Source: Arthrobacter_D sp015752045
GTDB lineage: Bacteria; Actinomycetota; Actinomycetes; Actinomycetales; Micrococcaceae
Direction of reading: 5' to 3'
Length of the DNA: 64,000 nucleotides
NCBI RefSeq assembly: GCF_015752045.1
Contig: NZ_JADOUS010000008.1
Coordinates: forward strand, 62,001 to 126,000
The notes beneath the pieces were generated by a model that saw only the letters and a list, made by a program, of their open reading frames with translations, had not been told where the DNA came from and searched no databases. Below, one piece after another: positions 35,401 to 43,900 of the stretch (its first letter is position 1; the number at the start of each line of letters is the position of its first letter). The translations under genes were made by a program, and so were the position numbers.

Positions 35401-35717
35401 TGCGCCAGCAGGTTCTCGGTGTTGCTCTGCAGGGCCGTGGCCGCCACGTGCTTGCAGTCCGCGCCGACGGGGCAACTGCAGAAGTTCTCGAGGGGGCGGA
35501 AGCGGCCGTCGCCCTTGAGTCCGAGGCGCAGCTTGGTCCTGTAGTCATTGGGCGCGGTGCCGCGGACCTTTCCGGTCAGCAGCTTGGAATCGGCGTCCCA
35601 GGTGAGGGAGCTCACGGCGCCGTCCTTGGCGTAGGTCTGCCCGCGCTGGAATGCCGCGCCGCCCACGATCCGGATGATGTCGGTGACATCGACCATGGGG
35701 TGGGTGGAATTGGGCAT
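32421..35717 (-). CDS. SWIM-domain SNF2-family helicase
   Basis: A 1098-residue bacterial Swi2/Snf2 ATPase of the HepA/RapA-like group. Near residue 75 is a SWIM zinc finger, CSCPVGADCKH. A central region of about 500 residues has no motif that I recognise. The helicase core fills the last 460 residues: MRPYQAEGFSWLAFLWRHR (motif Q), ADDMGLGKTLQA (Walker A, motif I), VLDEAQ (motif II), ITGTPMENN (motif III), and in the second lobe LVFSQFTSYL and DRTHRIGQTKNV (motif VI). Such proteins remodel protein-nucleic acid complexes, for example stalled RNA polymerase. It is transcribed alone. An alternative ATG seven codons downstream is possible. Confidence 0.92.
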   Translation of the reverse strand: MPNSTHPMVDVTDIIRIVGGAAFQRGQTYAKDGAVSSLTWDADSKLLTGKVRGTAPNDYRTKLRLGLKGDGRFRPLENFCSCPVGADCKHVAATALQSNTENLLAQHERELGARTAPPTSVPAGWQTSLTDLLTADSADAVPPAPRTPLGLQFELRTPEVAVQRWGSAAERQGQRTLNTRLGVRPVSQNGKGKWIKNNLSWGSISYQTYGLTLDPDQHRWFSQFPALHRGTGVNYFGNNDSWLYLDDFSNPLLWQLLDEAQRLGVEFVGSKKSVTIELAARATLKLDATETEDGSLRLCPALDVDGKPHPSETAHVISTHGIYIVAPDDTITLAPTSRRLTPKDIDLLQRGHAVVVPEEEKSLFLQDYYPKLRQSIQVDSSDGSVELPEIQPPALVLTTAYGADGSVALDWHFDYTLGDAVQRRPFRRGGPGSDDGYREADVEDALAASARQALGPLPIRSLRLEDMQAVEFVEDVLPRLVELDGVNVEVVGEKPDYEELTETPTLRISTVETDDRDWFDLGVMVTVSGRTIPFDSIFRALAQGRKKLKLVDNSYLSLDQPVFEQLRELIEEARALSEWDPESGLQISRYQAGLWADLEDLAEETEQAQSWRDAVSGLLELEDVEATPAPAGLVADMRPYQAEGFSWLAFLWRHRLGGVLADDMGLGKTLQALALMIHAKETSGLDAPFIVVAPTSVVPNWSNEARRFAPGLKVVSITDTQGASGVPIDEQVGGADVVITSYTLFRLDFPVYQDLAWSGLVLDEAQFVKNRASKVHQAAKDFDAPFKLAITGTPMENNLMELWSLFNIVAPGLFPSARKFTEDYRTPIEKIGDNRPLVRLRKRIRPLMMRRTKEAVASDLPPKQEQVLEVELHPEHRHIYETYLQRERQKLLGLIEDMNRNRMIVFRSLTLLRMLSLDASLVDPAHAGVPSAKLEVLFENLEDVLAEGHRALVFSQFTSYLKKAAEQLDARGIEYAYLDGSTRSRGDVIDSFKEGKAPVFLISLKAGGFGLNLTEADYCFLLDPWWNPASEAQAVDRTHRIGQTKNVMVYRMVSKGTIEEKVMKLKEKKAKLFTSVMDDDAIFSSALTADDIRGLLDA

Positions 35718-35939
35718 AATTCCATGCTCTCATGCGGCGGCGACGCTCTCCTCGCCGGGCGCACCGTTTCGGGGGAAAGGCTCGGGAGCGGGCGGGCATC
35801 CGGCCGGAAACGACCCCGGAGTTTACCCGCTGCGGCCCGGGAACTGCGAACCGGCAGGCACAGTCCTGCGGCGCCCGTGCCTGCCCTACTGTTGGCTGGG
35901 GCTGATCGTCAGGTCGCAGGGAAACAGAAGAGGTCGCAC

Positions 35940-37241
35940 GTGTTCGAGGCTCCAAGCATCATCTACGCCGCGGCAGGGCTCGCCGTGTTCGCGGCCGCGC
36001 TCCTGCCCCGGCTGCTCATGCGCGCCCCCGTGTCGATGCCCATGGTCTTCCTCGCCGCCGGCATCATCATCTTCACGTTCGCCAAGGACCTGCCTGACCC
36101 GGATCCCATCAAGTACAGCGACGTGACCATCCACCTCAGCGAGGTCTGCGTCATCATCTCGCTGATGGGCGCCGGACTGGCCCTGGACCGCAAGGTCGGC
36201 TGGCGCCGGTGGTCCACCACCTGGCGGCTCCTCGGCATCGCGATGCCGCTGTGCATCCTCGGCGTGACCCTCATGGGCATGTGGGTCCTCGGCCTCGGTC
36301 TCGCGTCGGCCCTGCTGATCGCTGCGGCCCTGGCCCCGACCGACCCCGTCCTGGCCTCCGAGGTGCAGGTGGGCGAGCCGTCGGAGTCGGAGGAGGACCT
36401 GGATGCCGAGGACGAGGTGCGGTTCGGGCTGACCTCCGAAGCAGGCCTGAACGACGGGCTCGCGTTCCCCTTCGTCTACCTCGCGATCCTGCTGAGCACG
36501 GTGGGGCTCGCACCGTCGGCCTGGTTCCCGGAGTGGATCCTGCTCGACGTGCTCTGGCGCATGATCGTCGGCTGCTCCCTCGGCTTCGGCATGGGCAAGC
36601 TCCTGGCCCGCGTCTTCTTCCGCACTCCCATGAAGAGCGTCCGCCTCGCCAACCACTCCGAGGGCTTCGTCGCGCTGGCGGCCACCTTCCTGACCTACGG
36701 GCTGACCGAGGCGGTCGAGGGCTACGGCTTCATCGCGGTGTTCGTGTGCGCGCTGACCATCCGCTCCGGCGAGCAGACCCATGGCTACCACGGGGTCCTG
36801 CACAGCTACATCGAGCAGCTCGAGCGCCTGCTGACCGTCGTCGTGCTCGTCCTGCTCGGTGGTGCCGTGGCACGTGGACTCTTCGAGGGGCTCCGCCCCC
36901 TCGAAGTCGTGGTCGCCGCAGCCTTCATCCTCCTGGTGCGACCGATCACCGCCTGGGTCAGCCTGGCGCGCGGGAAGACCGGCCCCCGGGAGCGCCGCAC
37001 CCTGGCCTTCTTCGGCGTGCGCGGCATCGGGTCCATCTACTACCTCAGCTACGCGCTGTCGAAGGGTGAGTTCACGGCCGACGAGTCGGCCCTGTGGCGG
37101 ATCGGTGCGCTGGTGATCGTCATGTCGATCGTGGTGCACGGCATCACCGCGGCGCCCGTCATCAACGCGCTGGACCGGGCGCGGCAGCGCAAGGCACGGG
37201 AACAGGGCGACGAGGCGCAGGCCCCGAACACGCCCGTCTAG
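35940..37241 (+). CDS. Cation:proton antiporter (CPA1/NhaP-like)
   Basis: A 433-residue membrane protein with about twelve helices. The transport-core motif SEAGLNDGLAFPFVYLAIL contains the Asp expected in CPA1 antiporters, and the later motif FGVRGIGSIYYLSYAL with its conserved Arg is also typical. A charged loop between helices (SESEEDLDAEDEVR) lies just before the Asp motif. It should exchange sodium or potassium for protons. The start is a GTG at 35940 behind AGAGG; no reasonable ATG exists near. The 222-base spacer upstream holds its promoter and that of the helicase, but no clear operator was seen. It converges on the BenE gene with only 10 bases between stops. Confidence 0.88.
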   Translation: MFEAPSIIYAAAGLAVFAAALLPRLLMRAPVSMPMVFLAAGIIIFTFAKDLPDPDPIKYSDVTIHLSEVCVIISLMGAGLALDRKVGWRRWSTTWRLLGIAMPLCILGVTLMGMWVLGLGLASALLIAAALAPTDPVLASEVQVGEPSESEEDLDAEDEVRFGLTSEAGLNDGLAFPFVYLAILLSTVGLAPSAWFPEWILLDVLWRMIVGCSLGFGMGKLLARVFFRTPMKSVRLANHSEGFVALAATFLTYGLTEAVEGYGFIAVFVCALTIRSGEQTHGYHGVLHSYIEQLERLLTVVVLVLLGGAVARGLFEGLRPLEVVVAAAFILLVRPITAWVSLARGKTGPRERRTLAFFGVRGIGSIYYLSYALSKGEFTADESALWRIGALVIVMSIVVHGITAAPVINALDRARQRKAREQGDEAQAPNTPV

Positions 37242-37251
37242 GCATCGCCGG

Positions 37252-38439
37252 TCAGGCGGGCCCTCTCCGTTCGATCGCCGCCCGGACCACGAGCCCGCCG
37301 ATGAGCGCCCAGAACGCTCCGCCGATCCCGACGACGGACAGGCCCGACGCCGCGAGGAGGAATGTCACGGCGCCGCTCATGCGCCCGGTCGCATCCCGGA
37401 AGGACGCGGTCACCGCCGTCGCCATGGTGCCGATCAGGGCCAGCCCGGCCACCGCCTCCACGAGCCCGGCAGGTGCGGCGCCGACGACGACGACGAGCGC
37501 GCCCGAGCAGGCGGCGAGCACCAGGTAGGACAGTCCGGCGGTGAGGGCCGCGATCCACCGGCGGTCGCGGTCCTCGCCGGCCCCCTCGCCCGCGGACAGG
37601 GCGGCGGACAGGGCCGCAAGGTTGACCGCGTGACCGCCGAAGGGCGCGACGACGGCGGTCCCCACGCCCGTGACCGCCAGGGCGGGCCGCCACGGGGTCC
37701 GGTAGCCGAAGGACGAGAGCACGGCGACGCCCGGGAGGTTCTGCGACGCCATCGTCACCACATACAGCGGCAGTGCGATGCCGACGACGGCGGCCGGTGC
37801 GATCGTCGGGAGGGTGAACGCCAGGGAGGGTGCCAGGGACGACGCCTCGATGGTGGTGCCCGCGAGGCCGAGCTGGACGCCGATCACGGCCAGGGCCGCG
37901 ACGAGCGCGAGGGGGACCGACCACTTCGGGGCGAGGGCCGAGGCGGCGAGCCAGACGAGGATCACCGGGAGCACCAGGAGCGGGATGGTACCGATCGACT
38001 GGAACGGCGCCAGGCACAGGGGGAGCAGCACGCCCGCTAGCATCGCCTGCGCGAGATGCTGCGGGATGCGGGCGACCAGCCGGCCCAGCCACGGCACCGC
38101 CGCGGTCAGCGCGATGAGGATGCCGGTGACCAGGAAGGCGCCGACCGCCGCGGGCCAGCCGCCGGACGGGATGCTGGCGCCGGCCAGCAGCGCGGCACCC
38201 GGGGTGGACCACGAGAGCGTGACGGGGATGCGGTACCGCAGCGACAGCAGGACGATCCCGAGCCCCACGACGGCCGTCAGCGCAAGCAACCCTGAGGCGG
38301 CCTGCTCCGGTGACGCCCCGGTGGCCCGCAGGCCGGCGAGCACGACGGCGAACGACGAGGTGAAGCCAACCAGGGCCGTGACGACGCCGGCGAGGACGGG
38401 TTCGTGCAAGCCGGGCCGGACGGAGGATCTGGTGTTCAC
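37252..38439 (-). CDS. benE: BenE/YdcO-family transporter
   Basis: A 395-residue membrane protein with about twelve helices of the benzoate:proton symporter BenE fold: LAGVVTALVGFTSSFAVVLA at the first helix, LSWSTPGAALLAG at the substrate helix (a conserved family stretch), and FGGHAVNLAALSAAL near residue 250. The start is a double GTG (38440-38442 and 38437-38439) behind AGGAG; I use the second, which has better spacing. The gene is divergent from an XRE-cupin regulator, the same arrangement as ydcO (BenE family) and ydcN/sutR in E. coli. The family name is secure, but benzoate is not necessarily the substrate, and there are no benzoate-degradation genes here. Confidence 0.87.
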   Translation of the reverse strand: MNTRSSVRPGLHEPVLAGVVTALVGFTSSFAVVLAGLRATGASPEQAASGLLALTAVVGLGIVLLSLRYRIPVTLSWSTPGAALLAGASIPSGGWPAAVGAFLVTGILIALTAAVPWLGRLVARIPQHLAQAMLAGVLLPLCLAPFQSIGTIPLLVLPVILVWLAASALAPKWSVPLALVAALAVIGVQLGLAGTTIEASSLAPSLAFTLPTIAPAAVVGIALPLYVVTMASQNLPGVAVLSSFGYRTPWRPALAVTGVGTAVVAPFGGHAVNLAALSAALSAGEGAGEDRDRRWIAALTAGLSYLVLAACSGALVVVVGAAPAGLVEAVAGLALIGTMATAVTASFRDATGRMSGAVTFLLAASGLSVVGIGGAFWALIGGLVVRAAIERRGPA

Positions 38440-38481
38440 CACGGGACTCCTGTCGGGTGGCGCTGCCGCGCCCTCGAAGTT

Positions 38482-38512
38482 CGTTCTGTATACGGAACGG
38501 CCAGAGTAGGAT
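38482..38512 (+). promoter_or_regulatory. Near-palindromic operator overlapping a leaderless promoter
   Basis: CGTTCTGTATACGGAACG (38482-38499) is a near-perfect palindrome with 16 of 18 positions symmetric. It overlaps a -35-like TTCTGT (38484-38489) that stands 17 bases from TAGGAT (38507-38512). Transcription would begin about at the ATG at 38519, so the regulator is probably leaderless and autoregulated, and the site is 43 bases from the benE start. Confidence 0.65.
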
Positions 38513-38518
38513 CCGGGG

Positions 38519-39118
38519 ATGCCCGAGGACAAGCCGGACCGGAATGAGTCGCTGCGCGTCGCCGTCGCGCGCAGGATCACGCAGCTGCGCCGGGACCGGG
38601 GGCTCTCCCTCAGCGGCCTCGCGCTGCAGGCCGGCGTCGGGAAGGGCACGCTGTCCGAGCTGGAGGCGGGGACCCGCAACCCGACCCTCGGGACGCTGTA
38701 CGCGCTCGCAGGCCCGCTCGGGGTGCCGCTCACCGGGCTCCTCGGCGACGAGACGGGGCGCGGCGTCTCCGACGGCGTCGTGGATGCCCGGCTGCTCGCC
38801 GTGCGCACGCACGACGACGGCGGGACCACCGAGGTCTTCTGGCTCACCATCGCGTCGACGGGGACGCGGGTGTCGCCGCCCCACGGACCAGGAACTGTCG
38901 AGCACCTCCGCGTGGTGCGGGGCGGCGTGCGCGCGGGCGTGCGCGGCGCCGAACAGGACGCGGGGGCCGGTGACTCGTTGTCCTGGCGCGGAGACGCGGT
39001 CCACTCCTACGCGTCGACGGACGGGACCGTGGAGGGGGTCCTGACCATCGAGACGTCGGCACCCGGAGATCGATCGGTCCGATCGGTCCGATCGGACCGA
39101 TCGGACCGATCAGTCTGA
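38519..39118 (+). CDS. XRE-family regulator with cupin domain (SutR-like)
   Basis: A 199-residue regulator: helix-turn-helix in residues about 15-72 (ARRITQLRRDRGLSLSGLA, AGVGKGTLSELEAGTRNPTL) and a C-terminal cupin from about 85 to 185 (GPGTVEHLRVVRGGVRAGV, AGAGDSLSWRGDAVHSY). The last 16 residues, a run of Asp-Arg-Ser-Val units, come from a 40-base palindrome in the DNA rather than from a protein need. It most likely represses the divergent benE and itself through the near-palindrome at 38482-38499. No ribosome site precedes the ATG, in line with leaderless translation. E. coli SutR has the same layout and neighbour. Confidence 0.87.
   Translation: MPEDKPDRNESLRVAVARRITQLRRDRGLSLSGLALQAGVGKGTLSELEAGTRNPTLGTLYALAGPLGVPLTGLLGDETGRGVSDGVVDARLLAVRTHDDGGTTEVFWLTIASTGTRVSPPHGPGTVEHLRVVRGGVRAGVRGAEQDAGAGDSLSWRGDAVHSYASTDGTVEGVLTIETSAPGDRSVRSVRSDRSDRSV
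39072..39111. repeat. 40-base perfect palindrome built from GATCGGTCC units
   Basis: Two copies of GATCGGTCC (39072-39089), a GATC centre, then two copies of GGACCGATC (39094-39111). It makes an 18-bp stem with a GATC loop, lies inside the last codons of the XRE-cupin gene and ends seven bases before its stop. It could act as the terminator of that gene, though no T-run follows. Confidence 0.9.
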
Positions 39119-39315
39119 TCGGGTGCGCATCAGGCGTCGCGCCGTTGCTGGTCGGCGCGCTCCCGGGGCGCCGGGGCGCCGCTCGCGGCGTGAGGAGAAC
39201 CACGCCTCGCGCCGCACCGGGCGGGGAAGATCGGAAATAGATGCGCGCAGGCAACCGTTCCGTCAAGAGGTCCGCGACGCACCCCGCCGTGGTTCCCGAA
39301 TCGGAAGGTGCACCC

Positions 39316-40311
39316 ATGACTGTCCCCCTGTCCATCCTGGATCTGGCCCAGGTCGCCGAAGGCTCCACGCCGGCGGAGACCTTCGCCTCGAGCGTGTCGC
39401 TCGCCCAGCACGCCGAGCGGTGGGGGTACCGCCGGATCTGGTATGCGGAGCACCACAACATGGGCAGCATCGCCTCCTCGGCCACGAGCGTGCTCATCGC
39501 CCATGTCGCAGCACACACATCCACCATCCGCCTCGGCTCCGGCGGCGTGATGCTGCCCAACCACTCGCCGCTCACCATCGCCGAGCAGTTCGGCACCCTC
39601 GAGAGCCTCCACCCGGGCCGGATCGACCTCGGGCTCGGCCGCGCCCCCGGCAGTGACCAGGTCACGGCGCGTGCCCTGCGTCGGGACCCCATGGCCGCCG
39701 ACAGCTTTCCGGAGGACGTCCTGGAACTGCAGGGCTACCTCACCGGTGAGAGCCGCGTGCCCGGCGTCCAGGCGACCCCGGGCAAGGGCACCAATGTCCC
39801 GCTCTACATCCTCGGGTCCTCGCTGTTCGGTGCGAGGCTCGCTGCCGCCCTCGGCCTGCCCTTCGCCTTCGCATCGCACTTCGCCCCGCAGGCGCTGCAG
39901 GACGCCGCTGCCATCTACCGCCGCGAGTTCAGGCCGTCCGCCCAGTCCTCGGAGCCGCACTTCATCGCCGGCGTGAACGTCATCGCGGCCGACAGCGCGA
40001 ACGACGCCCACCACGAGTTCCACGAGGGGATGCTGCGCCGCGTGAGCCTGCTCCTGGGACGCGGGCAGAGCTTCACGCGGGAGGAGTCAGAGGCCATTCT
40101 CGCGTCGCCGAGCGGTCAGCAGATGGCCGGGATGGCGCGGTACAGCGCCGTCGGTACGCCCGACGTCGTCCGCGACTACCTGGAGCAGTTCGCCGAGCGG
40201 TTCGGGGCCGACGAGCTCATCGTCGCGACCCAGGCGGAGAGCACCGATGCGTGGCTCCGCTCCTTCGAGTTGCTGTCCGAAGCGATGCACCCGATCGCCG
40301 CGCGAGCATAG
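39316..40311 (+). CDS. LLM-class flavin-dependent oxidoreductase (luciferase-like monooxygenase)
   Basis: A 331-residue TIM-barrel flavoprotein of the bacterial luciferase-like family: LSILDLAQVAEGSTPAE at the first strand, RIWYAEHHNMGSIASSATSV near residue 55, and GRIDLGLGRAPGSDQVTARAL near residue 105, stretches shared by the alkane-monooxygenase-like (MsnO8) subgroup. It uses FMNH2 from a separate reductase to oxidise an unknown substrate. The frame is open 25 codons upstream, but the ATG at 39316 has GGAAGGTG before it and gives the usual start MTVPLSILDLA. It is transcribed alone. Confidence 0.88.
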   Translation: MTVPLSILDLAQVAEGSTPAETFASSVSLAQHAERWGYRRIWYAEHHNMGSIASSATSVLIAHVAAHTSTIRLGSGGVMLPNHSPLTIAEQFGTLESLHPGRIDLGLGRAPGSDQVTARALRRDPMAADSFPEDVLELQGYLTGESRVPGVQATPGKGTNVPLYILGSSLFGARLAAALGLPFAFASHFAPQALQDAAAIYRREFRPSAQSSEPHFIAGVNVIAADSANDAHHEFHEGMLRRVSLLLGRGQSFTREESEAILASPSGQQMAGMARYSAVGTPDVVRDYLEQFAERFGADELIVATQAESTDAWLRSFELLSEAMHPIAARA

Positions 40312-40357
40312 CCGATCAAAGAACTTTGGCTTCCTGCTTGCCATTACCCTCCAACGT

Positions 40358-40515
40358 TTGGTTAAGTGGGTGTCAGTTGTAGTGTTGCGCATTTGTATTT
40401 CACGCGGTCTGACCCTCACCGGACAGATCGTGTCTCTGAAAAAGCGGACAAGCACGCCGCGACTGGGGCGCTCCGAAAGTCGGAGTGCGTCTGAATTTCA
40501 GAAGGATAAACAAAA
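40358..40515 (+). promoter_or_regulatory. Promoter and long 5' leader of the cold-shock gene
   Basis: TTGGTT (40358-40363) and TAGTGT (40380-40385) are 16 bases apart. The resulting leader of about 125 bases is distinctly AT-richer than the window average, ends with AGAAGGATAAACAAAA before the ATG, and is typical in length for cold-shock mRNAs whose leader folding controls translation at low temperature. Confidence 0.55.
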
Positions 40516-40719
40516 ATGGCAACAGGTACCGTGAAGTGGTTCAACGCTGAAAAGGGCTTTGGATTCATTGCTCCCGACGACGGAAGCGCAGACGTGTTCG
40601 CACACTTCTCCGCGATCAATGCGAGCGGCTACCGCTCGCTTGACGAGAACCAGAAGGTCAGCTTCGACACCGAGCAGGGCCCCAAGGGTCCTCAGGCGTC
40701 GAACATCCAGCCCCTCTAA
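40516..40719 (+). CDS. cspA: Cold-shock protein, CspA family
   Basis: A 67-residue single cold-shock domain with both RNA-binding motifs, KGFGFI (RNP1) and VFAHFS (RNP2), and the usual start MATGTVKWFNAEKGFGFI. It binds single-stranded RNA and DNA and melts secondary structure. Codon use is slightly more AT-rich than the neighbours, as in highly expressed genes. A long leader precedes it and a strong terminator follows, so it is monocistronic. Confidence 0.96.
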   Translation: MATGTVKWFNAEKGFGFIAPDDGSADVFAHFSAINASGYRSLDENQKVSFDTEQGPKGPQASNIQPL

Positions 40720-40749
40720 GGCTCGGATCTTCCACTAGATCTTTTCGCG

Positions 40750-40783
40750 AGAAGCAGGTCGGACCCCGGTCCGGCCTGCTTCT
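40750..40783 (+). terminator. Terminator of the cold-shock gene
   Basis: AGAAGCAGG-T-CGGACC pairs with GGTCCG-G-CCTGCTTCT, a 15-bp stem with one mismatch, followed by TCGTTTA. It lies 30 bases after the cspA stop. The rest of the spacer to 40958 shows no gene. Confidence 0.88.
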
Positions 40784-40958
40784 TCGTTTAACCCGGACCT
40801 GCCAGTGCCGCATGGGTTGTGCATGTGCCCGCGGCCCCACCCGTGCAGTGCCGCCGGCTTTCCTGGCGCAGGGTGCACGGTATGTCCGGCTGAGCGCCAC
40901 CGGACAGCCCTACCCGGACCACCTGTCGGACAGCCCCGGGCGGGACGGGGGGCTCCCC

Positions 40959-43900
40959 TCAGCCTGTCCCGTCACAGAGACCGATGAACGCTCCGAGCTC
41001 CTCCAGCGCGGCCGGGGTGGAAGGCATGTGCTCGGTCAGTCGCGGGGACCTGACGACGACGGCACGCCACTGCCCCCGCGAGACCGCGACGTTCACCCGG
41101 TTGCGGTTCAGCAGGAACCCGATGCCGCGCGGTGCTTCCGCAGCGGAGGACGCCGTCATGGTGACGATCACGACGGCGGCCTGCTGACCCTGGAACCGGT
41201 CTACCGTCCCCACCCTGACATCCCCGAACCCGGCCGCGCCCAGCGCCCGCCGCGTGAGCTGCACCTGGGCGTTGTACGGTGCGACCACCAGGATGTCCTG
41301 CTGAGCGAGGGGTCGCGGTCCGGCGCCCGGCTCCGCGGTCCAGGACAGGTCGAGGTGGCGCCGCACCTGCGCGACGACCTCCGCCGCCTCCTCGGCCGAC
41401 GCCGTCGAGTTGCCCGCATGGTCGACGAAGACGCACTCGATGCCGGGCCGTGCGCCGTCGAGGTGGCGTCCGCGCGCCGCTGCGGCCGTGGTCAGCCGGC
41501 CGTCGTACGCGAACACCGACACCGCCTGGCAGAGGTCCGGGTGCATGCGCCAGGTGTCCGCGAGGAAGTAGCCGAACCGTGCGGGCAGCGTCGCGTGCCC
41601 GGCGGACAGCCAGCCCAGCGCTGATTCGTCGACCGGTTCCGGATGGGTGCCCTGGGTGACCTGGGGGAGCTGCTGCGGATCGCCGAGGAGGAGGAGTCGG
41701 CGTGCGGCGCGGGCCACGGCCATGGTGTTCGCCAGCGAGAACTGCCCCGCCTCGTCGATGACCAGCAGGTCCAGGGAGTGCGCCGGGACCTTGCTCCCGG
41801 TCATCGTCCAGGCCGTACCGCCGACCAGGCACCCCCCGGCGCCGCCGATCAGGCGCGCGACGTCGTCGTCGGACCGTTGCGTCCAGGGCGCGTCCGGCGC
41901 CTCCGTGCGTTTGGCCACCTGGTCGGCGGGGACACCTGCCCCGATGGCACGGCGCAGCAGGTTCTCGACCACGGCATGCGACTGCGCCACGACGCCCACC
42001 TTCCACCCGAGGCGCACCAGCCTGGCGATGACGTCCGCCCCGACGTGTGGGTCTTGCCGGTGCCGGGCGGGCCCTGCACCGCGAGATAGGAGTCGTCGAG
42101 GAGCTGCAGGGCGGCGGTGATGGCCTCGGCGTATCCGTCCCCGTGCAGCGGTGCGGCGGGCAGTTCGGCGCCGCCCGCGAGGCGTGGGGGGATGCGGCGG
42201 AGGAGGTCGAGTGCGGGATCCGCGGACACGTCCGGGAGCGCCTGGCCCACCCGGTCCGCGAGGGCGACCAGCGCGTTCTGCATCGACCGGGTCATCAGCG
42301 GCTGGTCGGGGGCCAGGGCCATCGGCAGTTCGGGACGTTCCGGGGCTCCGCGCCGCAGCTTCTCCCTGAACACCACGGTGGCCACGCCGTCCGCGTCCTC
42401 GGACAGCTCCGTCACCTCGACGCCGAACCAGCCGCCGCGCCCCCTGCCGCTGCTGTCGATGCTGTCCGCATCGGGCGGGACGGGTGCGTCGTAGATCGCG
42501 AAGTAGGTCGAGCCTTCCCGGACATCGGCGCCCACCGACAGGGTGCCGGTGGCCTTCAGCACGCGCACGGGATTCGAGCGGGAGGTCGGTCTCGCCCAGT
42601 CCTGCACCACCTCGAGCGTGCGGAACACCAGGACGTCACGGGCGGTGTCCCACTCGTGGGCGGGTGAGGCGAGCCGGTCGAAGTGGGACCACCAGAACTG
42701 CTTCCGCTCCCGACGGTGGTACCCGACGGCGGCCGCGACGAGCGCGATGGCCTGCTGGTCGGGTTGCTTGCCCGTGCCGGCCGGCAGATCGCCGAGATAG
42801 GCCAGCAGTCGGGCCTCCTCGGGGACGGGGCCATAGGAGGGGAGGTCTGCGGGCGAGGCGACGGGGAGGTCCGCGGCGTCGGGCGGAGCGGCATGATCGG
42901 CGGGGCGACCCTGTACGTCCTGCCCGGTTCCGTGCCGCAGCCCGAGGAGCCAGTCCCGGAGCCCGAGCGTGGAGAGGCAGTCGTAGCGGTTGTAGTCGCT
43001 GATGCCGGCGAGGATCTCCGCCGCGGCGGTGCTGTCCCCGGCATCGCGCGCGGCGCAGTAGGCGGCATACGCGACGACCGATGCCCCGGCGTCCGTCACG
43101 TCCCCGGCGCGGGGGGTTCCGCCCATGTAGAGGGGTTCGAGCTTCTTGAGGCTGTAGGAGCGTTCGGAGATGCGGAGGCTGTGGCGCACGGTGTCGTAGA
43201 GGTCCACGAGCACACCCTCGCGGAGCAGGGTGTCCACGGCGTCCTCACCGATCACATGGACGAGGGACAGGCGCCGCAGGGCGCTCTTCTCGTAGGCCGC
43301 GTAGTGGTAGATGTGCAGGTCGGGGTACTGCAGGCGGCGCTGCCGGACGTAGTCGAGGAACCGGACGAGCGCGGCGCGCTCCTCCGTCCGGCTGTGGGCC
43401 CAGAAGGGGCGGAAGGGCGGTTCGCCGCCGTCGACCGTCGGTTCCTCGACGACGCCGAACAGGTACTCGATGCCCCAGCTGCCGTCGCCGGGATCCTGCC
43501 ACAGGGGATCGCCCTCGAAGTCGAAGAAGATGTCGCCGGGGCTCGGCGTGGGCAGGGACCCCAGCGTGTGCTGCGGGAGGAGCCGGTAGGAGAGCGTGCG
43601 TTCGGCGCCCCCGGCATCGCGGTAGGTGACGCCGCCGTCCACCGTGATCGTGCCTACCTGCAGGCGCGCCTGCTCCTGAAGCCGTGTGAGGGCGGCGTCC
43701 TCGGGGTGGTCCGGCATGGCAGCGAGGTCGTCGATCGTGGCGATGTCCTGGCCCTGCAGGCGTGCCCTGCGGTCGGCGGTCATCCCGGCGACCAGGAGGA
43801 GGTCCCGGGATGCGAGCACCTGTTCGGCGCAGTAGTCGCACCGCCCGCACGCGTCGACCCCGGGTGCGCCCCAGGTCACGCGGTCCGGCTGCCCGCGGTG

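Noticed and set aside
33684..35939. Upstream extension of the cation/proton antiporter frame
   Set aside because: It is the antisense shadow of the SNF2 helicase; the GTG at 35940 with a ribosome site gives the normal antiporter start.
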